Assembly (NCBI GenBank): GCA_000156295.1
Contig: DS999238.1
Location: 4,931-68,930, forward strand
Length of the DNA: 64,000 nt
Reading direction: 5' to 3'
Source of the DNA: a marine gamma proteobacterium HTCC2148
GTDB lineage: Bacteria; Pseudomonadota; Gammaproteobacteria; Pseudomonadales; Halieaceae
Shown here one piece after another: positions 11,263 to 20,556 of the stretch (position 1 is the first letter of the stretch; each line of letters opens with the position of its first letter). The notes under the pieces were generated by a model. That model was not told the origin of the DNA. It was given only the letters and a program-made list of their open reading frames with translations, and made no database searches. The translations under genes were made by a program, and so were the position numbers.

Positions 11263-12231
11263 TTACCAGCCGGCGTATCTAAGGCTCGCCTGAAAGGTCA
11301 CATCGGGCGCTGTTTCCACCTGCACATCTTCAACAATGCTCAGGTCCAGCGCCCAATGTTCGGCGAAGCGCCATCGCCCCCCCGCACTCAACATGATTGC
11401 GGATTCACCCAAGGCGTCAATATCGCTGTCAGTGGGTGCTGCGTGGACATCCAGCTGCCCCAGCAATGACCAGGCCGCAGTCAGTTTCCAGTCCAGCCCA
11501 AGGCCAGCAAACCACAAGTCCTGCTCCTGCATATTGCCGACCAGATCAAGGTCGCCTGCGCGAAGATACCCAAGCTGCCCGTGCCAGCGTAGAGGTAGTT
11601 CACTGCCATGATCGCCTGAAAACCGAACTGCAAGGTAAAAGTCATCTGATCCCGACCCCAGAAACTCATCCTCGTCACCGGTAGAAAACTTGTAGCCCAG
11701 GACAACCGCGGCCGAAGATGTGTCGGCAGTGTAGAAACGATGACTCAGCGCCAGGGTAATATCGCCCAATCCCGATGCATCGTCCTGTAACGAGAAGTCA
11801 TCGCCACCAACGTAGCGGTAATCCAGTAAATCTTGAACGGCCTTGGACCTACCTCCATCGGACATACCCCAAAGGTCATGCCAGCGTTCAATCGCCGAAT
11901 CCAGATTGCCTCCACTGTGGTCCAGCCAGGGCAGATCCAGTTGCAGGTCCCAATTATCGGCAAGGGCATAACGTGCCTCGATCGCCAGACGCACGGTTTC
12001 GCCATCGAAATTGAGAGACTCACTATTGTTATCTTCAGAGACGTAATGGCTGGCAATACTGCCGTGCACCGCCAGGTCTAGACTGCCTGTCGGAGCAATA
12101 TCCGCGCTGCGCTGGGAGGGAAGTCCCAGCAAGCCAGCTATCGGACTCAGGTTCTTTACATAAAGAGGCTCGGCAGCGGCAGAGCACGCTCCCAGCAATA
12201 ATAAGCATAGTGTCTGGGTCTTCAAAGCCAT
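11263..12231 (-). CDS. DUF3187-type outer-membrane protein
   Basis: Predicted secreted protein of 322 residues. The first ~20 residues form a signal peptide (LCLLLLGACSAAAEP). The rest alternates polar and aromatic residues like beta-strands (WDLQLDLPWL, DFYLAVRFSG, WALDLSIVEDV) and ends in an aromatic residue (RYAGW), consistent with a small outer-membrane beta-barrel. The N-terminal pattern LYVKNLSPIAGLLGLPS resembles DUF3187 proteins; that family has no established function. Its start overlaps the cyaY stop by 10 bases, so the two are probably co-transcribed. Tail-to-tail with argH, 12 bases apart. Confidence 0.75.
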   Translation of the reverse strand: MALKTQTLCLLLLGACSAAAEPLYVKNLSPIAGLLGLPSQRSADIAPTGSLDLAVHGSIASHYVSEDNNSESLNFDGETVRLAIEARYALADNWDLQLDLPWLDHSGGNLDSAIERWHDLWGMSDGGRSKAVQDLLDYRYVGGDDFSLQDDASGLGDITLALSHRFYTADTSSAAVVLGYKFSTGDEDEFLGSGSDDFYLAVRFSGDHGSELPLRWHGQLGYLRAGDLDLVGNMQEQDLWFAGLGLDWKLTAAWSLLGQLDVHAAPTDSDIDALGESAIMLSAGGRWRFAEHWALDLSIVEDVQVETAPDVTFQASLRYAGW

Positions 12232-12545
12232 CGGAAGTCAATTTCTCCCTGAATTTTCATTTGCTCCACGACGAAAGGCCGAAACAGGCTACCGTCGCGG
12301 GTATTGCGCCAGTCTCCAGCCTCCGCGTCATATTGATAGTGAAAGCCACCGGAGCGGGCGGCCAGCCATAGCTGCCGCACTGGCGGCTGCCGACTAAAAA
12401 CCATAGTCGTACCATTCTCGAAGGTCACCGTCAGTACCCCGCCACCGGCTTCGTAGTCGAGGTCACTGTCTACCTCATCGAGGGCATACTCCACCGCCTC
12501 GAAAGCCTCATCCACCCGTTCACCAAACTCTGCCTCTGAAATCAC
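12222..12545 (-). CDS. cyaY: CyaY, bacterial frataxin
   Basis: Small acidic iron-binding protein that modulates iron-sulfur cluster assembly at IscS. The 107-residue product has the N-terminal acidic helix (EAEFGERVDEAFEAVE), the acidic ridge and the conserved strand region QPPVRQLWLAARSGGFHY with the invariant Trp. The start is a GTG at 12545. It is divergent from lptM-lysA, the common gammaproteobacterial arrangement. The 3' end overlaps the next gene. Confidence 0.95.
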   Translation of the reverse strand: MISEAEFGERVDEAFEAVEYALDEVDSDLDYEAGGGVLTVTFENGTTMVFSRQPPVRQLWLAARSGGFHYQYDAEAGDWRNTRDGSLFRPFVVEQMKIQGEIDFRWL

Positions 12546-12612
12546 CTTCGATTATCCTGTGTTGAAATTGCCCACATGATACGGGCTGCTCGCATGGCTT
12601 ACTACCGGCGGG

Positions 12613-12618
12613 TATAAT
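12613..12618 (+). promoter_or_regulatory. -10 box before lptM-lysA
   Basis: A perfect TATAAT lies 28 bases upstream of the lptM ATG. No convincing -35 hexamer was seen 16-18 bases upstream, so the assignment rests on the -10 match and its position in the cyaY/lptM divergent gap. Confidence 0.45.
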
Positions 12619-12645
12619 CGCAGCTTTTGCATTTCGGGAAGGCTC

Positions 12646-12792
12646 ATGCGTTACATTGCCACACTGACACTGCTGGGCCTGCTCGCCGGCTGCGGACAGA
12701 CTGGTCCGCTATATCTACCGGGTGAAGAGCCAGAAAGCAGAAGCTCCATGCCGGGCAGCTCCGAGCCAGAGAGCACCACTGAAGAAAACTGA
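12646..12792 (+). CDS. lptM: LptM (YifL) small lipoprotein
   Basis: A 48-residue lipoprotein. The signal peptide ends in the lipobox LLAGC with Cys16, followed by the family hallmark GQTGPLYLP. The tail is polar, rich in Glu and Ser (PGEEPESRSS onward). LptM assists maturation of the LptD/E lipopolysaccharide translocon in the outer membrane of E. coli. The ATG at 12646 is preceded by GGGAAGG. It lies directly before lysA (16 bases), the standard cyaY-lptM-lysA/dapF order. Confidence 0.9.
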   Translation: MRYIATLTLLGLLAGCGQTGPLYLPGEEPESRSSMPGSSEPESTTEEN

Positions 12793-12808
12793 AACAACGA
12801 GATAAATC

Positions 12809-14059
12809 ATGGAAAACTTCCCTTTCCGCGACGGTGAACTGTTCGCCGAGGACACATCAGTCAGCGACATTGCTGACCGCTTCGGCACGCCCTGCTACAT
12901 CTATTCGCGCGCGGGACTGGAAGGCGCCTTTCGCCAATATCAGGATGCGCTGGCCGGTTGCGAGCACCTGGTGTGCTACGCGGTAAAAGCCAACTCCAAC
13001 CTGGCGGTGCTGGATACCCTTGCCCGGCTTGGCGCGGGCTTCGACATTGTTTCGGCAGGCGAGCTTCATCGCGTAATCGCCGCAGGTGGAGACCCCGGCA
13101 AAGTGGTGTTTTCCGGGGTTGGCAAAAAGCCCGACGAAATGGCACAGGCGCTGGAGCTGGATATTGCCTGTTTTAACCTTGAATCCGCCGCAGAACTGGA
13201 AGTGCTGGCAGGGGTTGCCGCACATGCAGGCAAAACTGCCCGCGTTTCGGTGCGCGTAAACCCGGATGTCGACGCCCAGACCCATCCCTACATTTCCACC
13301 GGACTGCGGGAAAACAAGTTCGGAGTTACGATGGAAGAGGCTTTACTGGTGTATCAGCGAGCGGCGAAGCTCCCCAATATTGAGGTAGTCGGAGTCGACT
13401 GCCATATCGGCTCACAGTTGACCCAGATCAGCCCCTTCATTGATGCACTGAAACGCTTGCTGGCCCTGATTGACGAGCTGGCAGAGCAAGGCATTGTATT
13501 GCGCCACCTGGACCTGGGCGGTGGGCTGGGTGTTTGCTACAAGGATGAAGAGCCTCCCTCTATTGCGCAGTACGTCGCAGCAGTGCGCGAAGAACTGGGT
13601 GATCGCCCGCTTCAACTGGTTTTCGAGCCAGGGCGGTCTATCGCCGCTAATGCAGGCTTACTGCTCACCACGGTGGAATACCTGAAGACTACACCTGACC
13701 ACAATTTCGCCCTTGTTGATGCCGCCATGAACGATATGATTCGCCCTGCGCTGTACCAGGCCTGGCTGGATATTCGCAACACTCGCGAAAACAATGTCGG
13801 CCAAAGTGCAAGCTGGGATGTCGTGGGTCCGGTCTGTGAAACCGGCGACTTTCTCGGCAAGCAGAGACAGCTAAGCCTGCAACAGGGCGATTTACTGGCA
13901 CTTTTTGGTGCGGGTGCCTACGGGTTTACGATGAGTTCCAACTACAACAGCCGACCCCGTGCTGCCGAAGTCATGGTAGATGGAGAGAAGGTTCATCTGG
14001 TGCGAGAGCGGGAATCCATTGCTGACATCATTCGCGGTGAACACCGCCTGCCGGATTAA
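12809..14059 (+). CDS. lysA: diaminopimelate decarboxylase
   Basis: PLP enzyme that converts meso-diaminopimelate to lysine. It has 416 residues and the alanine-racemase-like TIM barrel, with PLP-binding K60 in CYAVKANSN. The sequence also shows HIGSQLTQI, the glycine-rich LDLGGGLGV, EPGRSIAANAG, and the active-site GPVCETGDFLG. dapF, the preceding pathway step, starts 3 bases downstream, so the two form an operon. Confidence 0.98.
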   Translation: MENFPFRDGELFAEDTSVSDIADRFGTPCYIYSRAGLEGAFRQYQDALAGCEHLVCYAVKANSNLAVLDTLARLGAGFDIVSAGELHRVIAAGGDPGKVVFSGVGKKPDEMAQALELDIACFNLESAAELEVLAGVAAHAGKTARVSVRVNPDVDAQTHPYISTGLRENKFGVTMEEALLVYQRAAKLPNIEVVGVDCHIGSQLTQISPFIDALKRLLALIDELAEQGIVLRHLDLGGGLGVCYKDEEPPSIAQYVAAVREELGDRPLQLVFEPGRSIAANAGLLLTTVEYLKTTPDHNFALVDAAMNDMIRPALYQAWLDIRNTRENNVGQSASWDVVGPVCETGDFLGKQRQLSLQQGDLLALFGAGAYGFTMSSNYNSRPRAAEVMVDGEKVHLVRERESIADIIRGEHRLPD

Positions 14060-14062
14060 ACC

Positions 14063-14893
14063 ATGCTGCTGAAGTTCACCAAAATGCACGGCGCAGGCAA
14101 CGATTTTATCGTTGTCGACCTGATTAGCCAGCGCTGCAAGCTAAGGCCCCGCGAGATACGCAAGTTGGCGGATAGGCGCTTTGGCGTGGGCTGCGACCAG
14201 GTGCTGATAGTAGAACCTCCTGGAAGTCCGGATGTAGACTTCCGTTATCGAATCTTCAATGCCGATGGTGGTGAAGTTGAGCAATGTGGCAACGGCGCTC
14301 GCTGCTTTGCCCGTTTCGTGCGCGATAACAAACTGACCAGCAAGCGGATCATTTCCGTGGAAACAGCCTGCGGCATAATCCAACTGCGATTGCGCGACAA
14401 CAACCAGGTAGAAGTCGACATGGGCGCGCCGATACTGGAGCCGCAGAAAATTCCTTTCGATGCGCCTGAAGAGGCGACGAGCTATCCATTACAGGTCGAA
14501 GAAAACGTGCTTGAAATAGGCGCATTATCGATGGGTAACCCCCACTCGGTCTGCCGAGTAGACGACGTGGACAGCATAAACATCGAGCACCTTGGCCCAT
14601 TAATTGAACATCACCCTCGTTTCCCGCAGCGAACCAACGCCGGCTTTATGCAAATTGTCAGCGAGACCGAGATCAAGCTGCGAGTGTTCGAGCGCGGCGT
14701 AGGCGAAACCCTGGCCTGCGGAACCGGCGCCTGTGCGGCGGTGGTTTACGGTTTATCTCGCGGATGGCTGCGCGATACCGTGACAGTTAATCTTTCGGGC
14801 GGTAAGCTATCCATATCATGGGCGGGCCCCGGCCAACCTGTGATTATGACCGGCCCTACCGCTTCGGTGTTCGAGGGCACAATAAGAATCTGA
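14063..14893 (+). CDS. dapF: diaminopimelate epimerase
   Basis: PLP-independent epimerase that converts LL- to meso-diaminopimelate for lysine and peptidoglycan. The 276 residues have both catalytic cysteines in their motifs ([13 protein letters not shown] and [12 protein letters not shown]) and the start [15 protein letters not shown] typical of the family. An intercistronic dyad lies between its stop and the DUF484 gene. Confidence 0.98.
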   Translation: MLLKFTKMHGAGNDFIVVDLISQRCKLRPREIRKLADRRFGVGCDQVLIVEPPGSPDVDFRYRIFNADGGEVEQCGNGARCFARFVRDNKLTSKRIISVETACGIIQLRLRDNNQVEVDMGAPILEPQKIPFDAPEEATSYPLQVEENVLEIGALSMGNPHSVCRVDDVDSINIEHLGPLIEHHPRFPQRTNAGFMQIVSETEIKLRVFERGVGETLACGTGACAAVVYGLSRGWLRDTVTVNLSGGKLSISWAGPGQPVIMTGPTASVFEGTIRI

Positions 14894-14914
14894 GGTGCCA
14901 TGTGTGGTGACCTC
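14892..14914 (+). other. intercistronic hairpin dapF-DUF484
   Basis: GAGGT and ACCTC form the outer stem, with a partially pairing inner GCCA/TGGT. It starts at the dapF stop codon and lacks a T tract. It may stabilise or modulate the operon mRNA. Confidence 0.3.
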
Positions 14915-14937
14915 TGAAAGACCAGGGGAGCGACACC

Positions 14938-15624
14938 ATGTCTAACGAACAGGCGCAGGCTATTGCACCGGCAACAGAGCTTAGCGATGAGCAGGTCAGG
15001 GAATACCTGAAGCTCAACGGCGACTTCTTGCAGCGCAACCCGGATATGCTCGACCACCTGCATATCTCTCACGCCTCTGGCAGCGCGGTTTCACTGGTAG
15101 AAAAGCAGGTGAGCGTGCTGCGCGAGCGCAATATCGACATGCGTCACCGCCTCAACGCGCTAACAGCCAACGCGCGCGACAACGACAAACTCTACGAACA
15201 AACTCGCAAACTGGTGCTTGCCCTGCTGGATGCCAGGAACCTGGACAGCGTTTACAGCGCCTTTATGGATGCCATGGAGAAAGACTTCAAGGTCGATTAC
15301 GCCAGCCTTATCCTGTTTGGCGAGCCGTCTTCTGACGGTAAGTGCCGTGTCGAAACCTCAGAGGCCGCAAAAATAGAGATCGGCGCACTGTTAAAAGGCC
15401 GCAAGCCGGTTTGCGGAGTATTGCGCAAGGAAGAGTTGGCGTACCTGTTTCCCGATGCAGGTGAAGTAGGCTCCGCTGCGCTGATGCCTCTGGCCAACGG
15501 CGAAGAACTGGGACTGATCGCCGTGGGTAGCGCTGACGCCAACCGCTACGGCAGCAGCATGGGTACCTTGTTCCTCACCCATATCGCCGACGTCATTGTC
15601 CGCTTGTTGCCGCACCTAAAGTAA
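14938..15624 (+). CDS. DUF484 family protein
   Basis: A 228-residue protein of the DUF484 family, regularly encoded between dapF and xerC in gammaproteobacteria. The N-terminal part has the family pattern VREYLKLNGDFLQRNPDML. A coiled segment around VEKQVSVLRERNIDMRHRLN follows, then a GAF-like domain (about 85-228; DYASLILFGEP, VGSAALMPLANGEELGLIAVGS). No catalytic motif is seen and the role is unestablished. It is 6 bases before xerC. Confidence 0.9.
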   Translation: MSNEQAQAIAPATELSDEQVREYLKLNGDFLQRNPDMLDHLHISHASGSAVSLVEKQVSVLRERNIDMRHRLNALTANARDNDKLYEQTRKLVLALLDARNLDSVYSAFMDAMEKDFKVDYASLILFGEPSSDGKCRVETSEAAKIEIGALLKGRKPVCGVLRKEELAYLFPDAGEVGSAALMPLANGEELGLIAVGSADANRYGSSMGTLFLTHIADVIVRLLPHLK

Positions 15625-15630
15625 GCTGAT

Positions 15631-16545
15631 GTGAAGAGCGCGCTAACAGACGCCTGTAAGGAGTTTATTGACTACCTGAGAGACGTGCGTCAGTTGTCAC
15701 CTCATACCCTGGAAAACTACCAACGGGATCTGGCTTCCCTGCAGCGCTACGGCGAACAGATCAAAAAACAAACAGCCGCGGAACTGGACGAAGCAGATAT
15801 TCGCGCCTGGGTGAGCCAGTTACATCGCCGGGGGCTGGCCGGCAGCAGCATTCAGCGCAGTCTGTCTGCTGCACGCTCTTTCTTCAACTATCTCAGCCGC
15901 ATCAATGGTCACCCACGCAACCCCGCCGCCGCGGTTCAGGCACCGCGCAAGCCCCGAAAACTGCCCAAAACACTGGATGCTGATCAGGTAGATCGCTACC
16001 TGATGTTCGAGGACGATAGTCCCACCGCCCTGCGCGACCACGCCATGGCGGAATTATTTTACTCCTCAGGCCTGCGCCTGGCCGAACTCAATTCAGTCAA
16101 TATAAATGATATAGATCGCGGCTCCCGACTGCTCACCGTGACCGGCAAGGGCAATAAGACGCGCACAGTGCCTGTGGGAAGTGCTGCCCTGAAGGCGATT
16201 GATAAATGGCTGACCGTGCGCCCCGATATCGCAGCCGATGAAGACGCCAGCGTCGCCCTTTTTACCAGCAACCGGGGACAGCGGATCAGCGTGCGCAATA
16301 TTCAGGCGCGACTGAAGCTGCAGGGGCGCAAGGCGGGAATGCGCCAGGATGTTCACCCCCACATGTTACGGCATTCGTTTGCCAGTCATATGCTGGAGTC
16401 CTCCGGAGATTTACGCGCGGTGCAGGAACTGCTGGGGCACGCCAATATCTCCACTACCCAGATTTACACCCACCTTGATTTCCAGCATCTGGCCAAGGTG
16501 TATGACGCGGCCCATCCCCGGGCCAAGCGACGAAAGCGAGACTAG
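15631..16545 (+). CDS. xerC: tyrosine recombinase XerC
   Basis: Site-specific recombinase that, with XerD, resolves chromosome dimers at dif. At 304 residues it has normal length. The N-terminal SAM-like DNA-binding domain includes LSPHTLENYQRDL. The catalytic residues occur in order: Arg in FYSSGLRLAEL, Lys in VTGKGNKTRTVP, His-x-x-Arg in HPHMLRHSFASHML, His in LLGHANISTTQ and the nucleophile Tyr in IYTHLD. The GTG start follows the DUF484 stop by 6 bases. The genomic position downstream of dapF supports XerC over XerD. Confidence 0.96.
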   Translation: MKSALTDACKEFIDYLRDVRQLSPHTLENYQRDLASLQRYGEQIKKQTAAELDEADIRAWVSQLHRRGLAGSSIQRSLSAARSFFNYLSRINGHPRNPAAAVQAPRKPRKLPKTLDADQVDRYLMFEDDSPTALRDHAMAELFYSSGLRLAELNSVNINDIDRGSRLLTVTGKGNKTRTVPVGSAALKAIDKWLTVRPDIAADEDASVALFTSNRGQRISVRNIQARLKLQGRKAGMRQDVHPHMLRHSFASHMLESSGDLRAVQELLGHANISTTQIYTHLDFQHLAKVYDAAHPRAKRRKRD

Positions 16546-16548
16546 CGT

Positions 16549-17256
16549 GTGACGATAAAAGTAATTACCTTCGATCTGGACAACACCCTGTGGGATGTGG
16601 AACCGGCTTTACTGCGCGCGGAAGATGCGCAGCGTGTCTGGCTGCTGGAGCATCGCCCCGGCACCATAGAGCAATACGATCATCAGGCCCTTTGGGAATT
16701 CAAAAAGTCGGTATGGAAGCGTTTCCCGCATTTTGTCCACAACGTCAGCGCCATGCGTCACCAGATGTTACTGGAGCTGCAAATGGCCGCCGGTTACGAA
16801 GAAGAAAAAGCGCATGAGGGGGCGAAGCGGGCGTTCGCTGAATTCCTCGCAGAGCGGCACCGGGTAGAGCTTTACGAGGAGGCTCTAGGGGTTCTGGAAA
16901 CACTGGCAAAGCAATACAGCCTGGGAGCCCTCACCAACGGCAATGCGGACATTTATAAAACGGACGCGGGCGAGTACTTTGATTTCGCTTTTTTGGCGGA
17001 GGAATTCGGTGCTAGCAAGCCGGCGCCCGATATGTTCCACGCAGCCATGGCCACTGCGAACGTTGCAGCCGATGAAATTATTCACGTGGGTGACAATCCT
17101 GAGCACGATATTCAAGGTGCCCGGGAGGTCGGTATGTTTACGGTGTGGATGAACTCACAAGGCGAGCAATGGCCTGGGGGGGGCAGGGCTGATCAGGAGA
17201 TCGACAACTTGTTGCACTTACCTGACGCCATAGCAGCCATCGCCTCGCGACAATAG
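16549..17256 (+). CDS. HAD-superfamily hydrolase, YigB-like
   Basis: A 235-residue HAD phosphatase. Motif I is FDLDNTLWD with the nucleophile and acid/base Asp pair. Motif II is GALTNGN, motif III the Lys in FGASKPAPDMF and motif IV HVGDNPEHDIQGA. A helical cap lies between motifs I and II. In E. coli the equivalent gene after xerC is yigB, a flavin-pathway phosphatase; the same substrate is plausible here but not shown. GTG start 3 bases after xerC; its stop abuts the convergent glnK stop. Confidence 0.9.
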   Translation: MTIKVITFDLDNTLWDVEPALLRAEDAQRVWLLEHRPGTIEQYDHQALWEFKKSVWKRFPHFVHNVSAMRHQMLLELQMAAGYEEEKAHEGAKRAFAEFLAERHRVELYEEALGVLETLAKQYSLGALTNGNADIYKTDAGEYFDFAFLAEEFGASKPAPDMFHAAMATANVAADEIIHVGDNPEHDIQGAREVGMFTVWMNSQGEQWPGGGRADQEIDNLLHLPDAIAAIASRQ

Positions 17257-17664
<408 letters not shown>

Positions 17665-17727
17665 TCATCGATAGCTGCCGTGCGTCGTCTGCGCAGCTTG
17701 GTGCCCTTTTGCGACCAGCGCAGCCTG

Positions 17728-17756
17728 TAAAAATAAAAAAGGGGCCATAAGGCCCC
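17728..17756 (-). terminator. rho-independent terminator of amtB
   Basis: On the minus strand a 6-bp GC stem (GGGGCC/GGCCCC, loop of 4) is followed by a long T-rich run at 17740-17728. It lies 43 bases after the amtB stop and is the clearest terminator in the window. Confidence 0.9.
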
Positions 17757-17762
17757 AAGTAA

Positions 17763-17782
17763 GGCGCATTTAACCATGCGCC
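17763..17782 (-). other. hairpin between amtB stop and terminator
   Basis: A 7-bp dyad (GGCGCAT/ATGCGCC) lies directly upstream of the amtB terminator in the direction of transcription. It may protect the 3' end of the mRNA. It has no T tract of its own. Confidence 0.4.
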
Positions 17783-17798
17783 TGCAAGATAGTAGTGA

Positions 17799-19031
17799 TT
17801 ACTTGGTCGTAAACTCCGGGTAGGCTTCCATACCACACTCCGCCAGGTCGACACCCTCGTACTCTTCCTCTTCGCTGACTCGAATGCCCATCACTGCCTT
17901 GAGCACTCCCCAGACAATCAGGCTAGTGACAAATACCCAGCCGAAGATAGTTACCGCACCAATCAACTGGCCGCTGAAGGAGGAGCCGTCGTTGGTAAGC
18001 GGCACCAGCAGCAGGCCCAGCAATCCAACCACACCGTGCACAGAGATCGCACCGACCGGGTCATCAATCTTCAGCTTATCGAGGGTCACGATAGAAAACA
18101 CAACCAAAGCCCCACCTATGCCGCCGAACAAAGTCGATTGCAACGCCGTAGGGGTGGAAGGTTCAGCAGTGATCGCGACAAGTCCAGCCAGGGCGCCGTT
18201 GAGGGCCATGGTAAGGTCTGCCTTGCCAAACATAATTTTGGCAACCAGCAGAGCAGCGATCAGGCCACCAGCTGCGGCCGCGTTGGTATTCATAAATACG
18301 ACCGCCACCGAGTTAGCGCTCTCCACGCTGGCCGTTGCCAGCACCGAGCCGCCGTTAAAGCCGAACCAGCCCATCCACAGAATAAATGTGCCGAGCGTGG
18401 CCAGTGGCAAGTTCGCACCGGGAATGGCGTTGATCTGCCCCTGGGGGCCGTACTTGCCCTTGCGAGCACCCAACAAAATAACACCTGCAAGCGCTGCCGC
18501 GGCGCCAGCCATATGCACAATGCCAGAACCTGCGAAGTCAGAGAAACCGAGGTCGCCAAGGGTATACATGCCAAACACCGCATTTCCGCCCCAGGTCCAG
18601 GAACCTTCCATCGGATAGATAAAACCGGTCATGACCACTGCAAATGCCAGGAAAGCCCACAGCTTCATGCGCTCAGCCACGGCACCGGATACGATGGACA
18701 TGGCCGTTGCAACGAATACCACCTGGAAGAAAAAGTCTGCCGATGGTGCGTAAGTGGCAGCCTCCTCAGCGCCTGCAACACCGTCGCCGGTGATGCTGGA
18801 AAGGAACAGATCGCCGCCGTACATAATCATGTAACCGCATATCATGTACATGGTGCAGGAGACCGCATACAACGCGACATTTTTAAGTAATATTTCGGTC
18901 GTGTTCTTGGCGCGAACCAAACCTGCTTCCAGCATTGCGAATCCGGCAGCCATCCACATGACCAGTGCACCGCATATCAGAAAGTAAAAGGTGTCCAGCG
19001 CGTACTGCAGTTGAAAAATATTGTCTTCCAT
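17799..19031 (-). CDS. amtB: ammonium transporter AmtB
   Basis: Inner-membrane ammonium channel/transporter, 410 residues with about 11 hydrophobic segments. The twin pore histidines are visible in GSGIVHMAGAAAAL and PVGAISVHGVVG. The periplasmic gate Trp/Phe region and the MLEAGLVRAKN motif are present. It starts directly with a periplasmic N-terminus and first helix (IFQLQYALDTFYFLICG) and shows no separate long leader. It lies between two glnK genes, the upstream copy ending 31 bases before. A strong terminator follows. Confidence 0.97.
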   Translation of the reverse strand: MEDNIFQLQYALDTFYFLICGALVMWMAAGFAMLEAGLVRAKNTTEILLKNVALYAVSCTMYMICGYMIMYGGDLFLSSITGDGVAGAEEAATYAPSADFFFQVVFVATAMSIVSGAVAERMKLWAFLAFAVVMTGFIYPMEGSWTWGGNAVFGMYTLGDLGFSDFAGSGIVHMAGAAAALAGVILLGARKGKYGPQGQINAIPGANLPLATLGTFILWMGWFGFNGGSVLATASVESANSVAVVFMNTNAAAAGGLIAALLVAKIMFGKADLTMALNGALAGLVAITAEPSTPTALQSTLFGGIGGALVVFSIVTLDKLKIDDPVGAISVHGVVGLLGLLLVPLTNDGSSFSGQLIGAVTIFGWVFVTSLIVWGVLKAVMGIRVSEEEEYEGVDLAECGMEAYPEFTTK

Positions 19032-19062
19032 TAGAATAACTCTCTCTTATTCAGTTCAGGGA

Positions 19063-19455
<393 letters not shown>

Positions 19456-19465
19456 TCAATTTCGA

Positions 19466-20185
19466 CTACATGCTTTTGGATATTGAGAAAACCACGGTGT
19501 CTTCACCCCAGTCAGTGCCGAACACATCTTCCTCATCGAGCGTTGTGCCCACATAAGCAGCACCAAGGTCCACACCCACAACAGACCAGGTCAGGCCCAC
19601 GGAATAGTCGGTATAGGAACCTTCACTGGTACCCAGGAAACCTCCATCTTCTTCCAGGTCGTTATAACCGACATGAACGTCCAGGCCCCAGTTTTCGCCA
19701 AGGGAAAAGCTGTAGTTCGCGTAGTAATAGAAGAAGGTATCGGTTTCACCGTAGTAGTCATCGGAGTAATTCAGGCCGATGGTAAAATCGTGAAACGAGA
19801 AGCTGCCGTAAACTTCCTGATAGTCGCCCTCGGCGCCATCGTCTCCGGGATAGTCGTAGTACATGTAGCCCACATCGATGGCTGAGTTTTCACCCACTTC
19901 CATGGCCCAGCCGGCATAGTAGTCCAGCTCCAGGGAACCGTTGAAACCATCTGTGCTATCGAAATCGACCGAAGAGCCCCAGGTACCGACATAAATGCCG
20001 TTATCGAAGGCGTAATCAAAACCGCCCTGAATAGCGATATCTTCGTTCGACTGCGAGATACCACGGAAGCGATAGTCACTGACCAGTGAAACGTTGGCGC
20101 TAATTTCGCCAGCCTGCACGGTGGTAGCCATAGCTCCAGCCAGTAATGAGACTGCAATTGCTGCGGGAAGTACTTTTTTCAACAT
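19466..20185 (-). CDS. TorF-like putative outer-membrane porin (TIGR02001 type)
   Basis: A 239-residue secreted beta-barrel. The signal peptide (AVSLLAGAMATTVQAGE) is followed by the family opening EISANVSLVSDYRFRGISQS. Many amphipathic strands rich in Tyr and Trp end with the terminal strand VVFSISKSM. The Gcw_chp/TIGR02001 family is described as a putative porin, and its genes often lie beside glnK-amtB; a role in uptake of a nitrogen source is inferred. A sigma-54 type promoter upstream supports nitrogen control of the whole porin-glnK-amtB unit. Confidence 0.85.
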   Translation of the reverse strand: MLKKVLPAAIAVSLLAGAMATTVQAGEISANVSLVSDYRFRGISQSNEDIAIQGGFDYAFDNGIYVGTWGSSVDFDSTDGFNGSLELDYYAGWAMEVGENSAIDVGYMYYDYPGDDGAEGDYQEVYGSFSFHDFTIGLNYSDDYYGETDTFFYYYANYSFSLGENWGLDVHVGYNDLEEDGGFLGTSEGSYTDYSVGLTWSVVGVDLGAAYVGTTLDEEDVFGTDWGEDTVVFSISKSM

Positions 20186-20285
20186 GTTTCAAATCTCCAT
20201 GATTTGTTTGACTGGGTGTTAGCTGTGTAATGCGCCATCTCTTCACGGGCACACTGTGTGCGCTGTGACGCTCTGTCCTGGGTGT

Positions 20286-20301
20286 TGCATCGGCTGTGCC
20301 A
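20286..20301 (-). promoter_or_regulatory. sigma-54 (RpoN) promoter of the porin-glnK-amtB unit
   Basis: On the minus strand TGGCAC-N5-ATGC gives the GG-N10-GC spacing required for sigma-54, with only the first T of TTGC changed. It lies about 100 bases before the porin ATG. The gene content (P-II, AmtB) fits NtrC/RpoN control. Confidence 0.75.
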
Positions 20302-20406
20302 AATAGGAATATTTTCATTAAAATCAAAGTGTTGGACTAAAAACGGCCATTAAATAGCACCCTTGAAGCACTACCGGCGGGCTGCTCAATGCACCCAAAC
20401 TGATCA

Positions 20407-20423
20407 GCGCCACCACTTGGCGC
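20407..20423. promoter_or_regulatory. 17-bp dyad, possible enhancer site
   Basis: GCGCCA-N5-TGGCGC is a perfect inverted repeat about 105-120 bases upstream of the sigma-54 promoter, the expected distance for an enhancer-binding protein. The arms do not match the enteric NtrC consensus well, so the binding protein is uncertain. Confidence 0.35.
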
Positions 20424-20556
20424 ACCAAAATGAAGCGTCTGGCAGAAAGTCTCCTCCTTTTACGCGTCAACAACGGTTTTTGCCCGAATCTGATCTGGGT
20501 TCCCAGCGCCAAATCGACTAACATTCATGCCACCCTGCCCAACAAGGTCGATAGCA

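Larger units (their letters stand above)
20186..20556. other. divergent regulatory region torF-like porin / ubiK
   Basis: No gene is supported in these 371 bases. The region holds a sigma-54 promoter reading toward the porin and a 17-bp dyad about 110 bases further upstream. The remainder is unremarkable. Confidence 0.5.

Noticed and set aside
17691-17707. Possible sigma-54 promoter before the distal glnK (GGGCAC...CTGC on the minus strand)
   Set aside because: The GG-to-GC spacing is 10 only with an alignment that breaks the CAC part of the -24 box; with a good -24 box the spacing is 9. Not reliable.
18036-18890. 284-residue open frame antisense to amtB
   Set aside because: amtB is unmistakable; the antisense frame has high Cys/His/Gln content and no domain.
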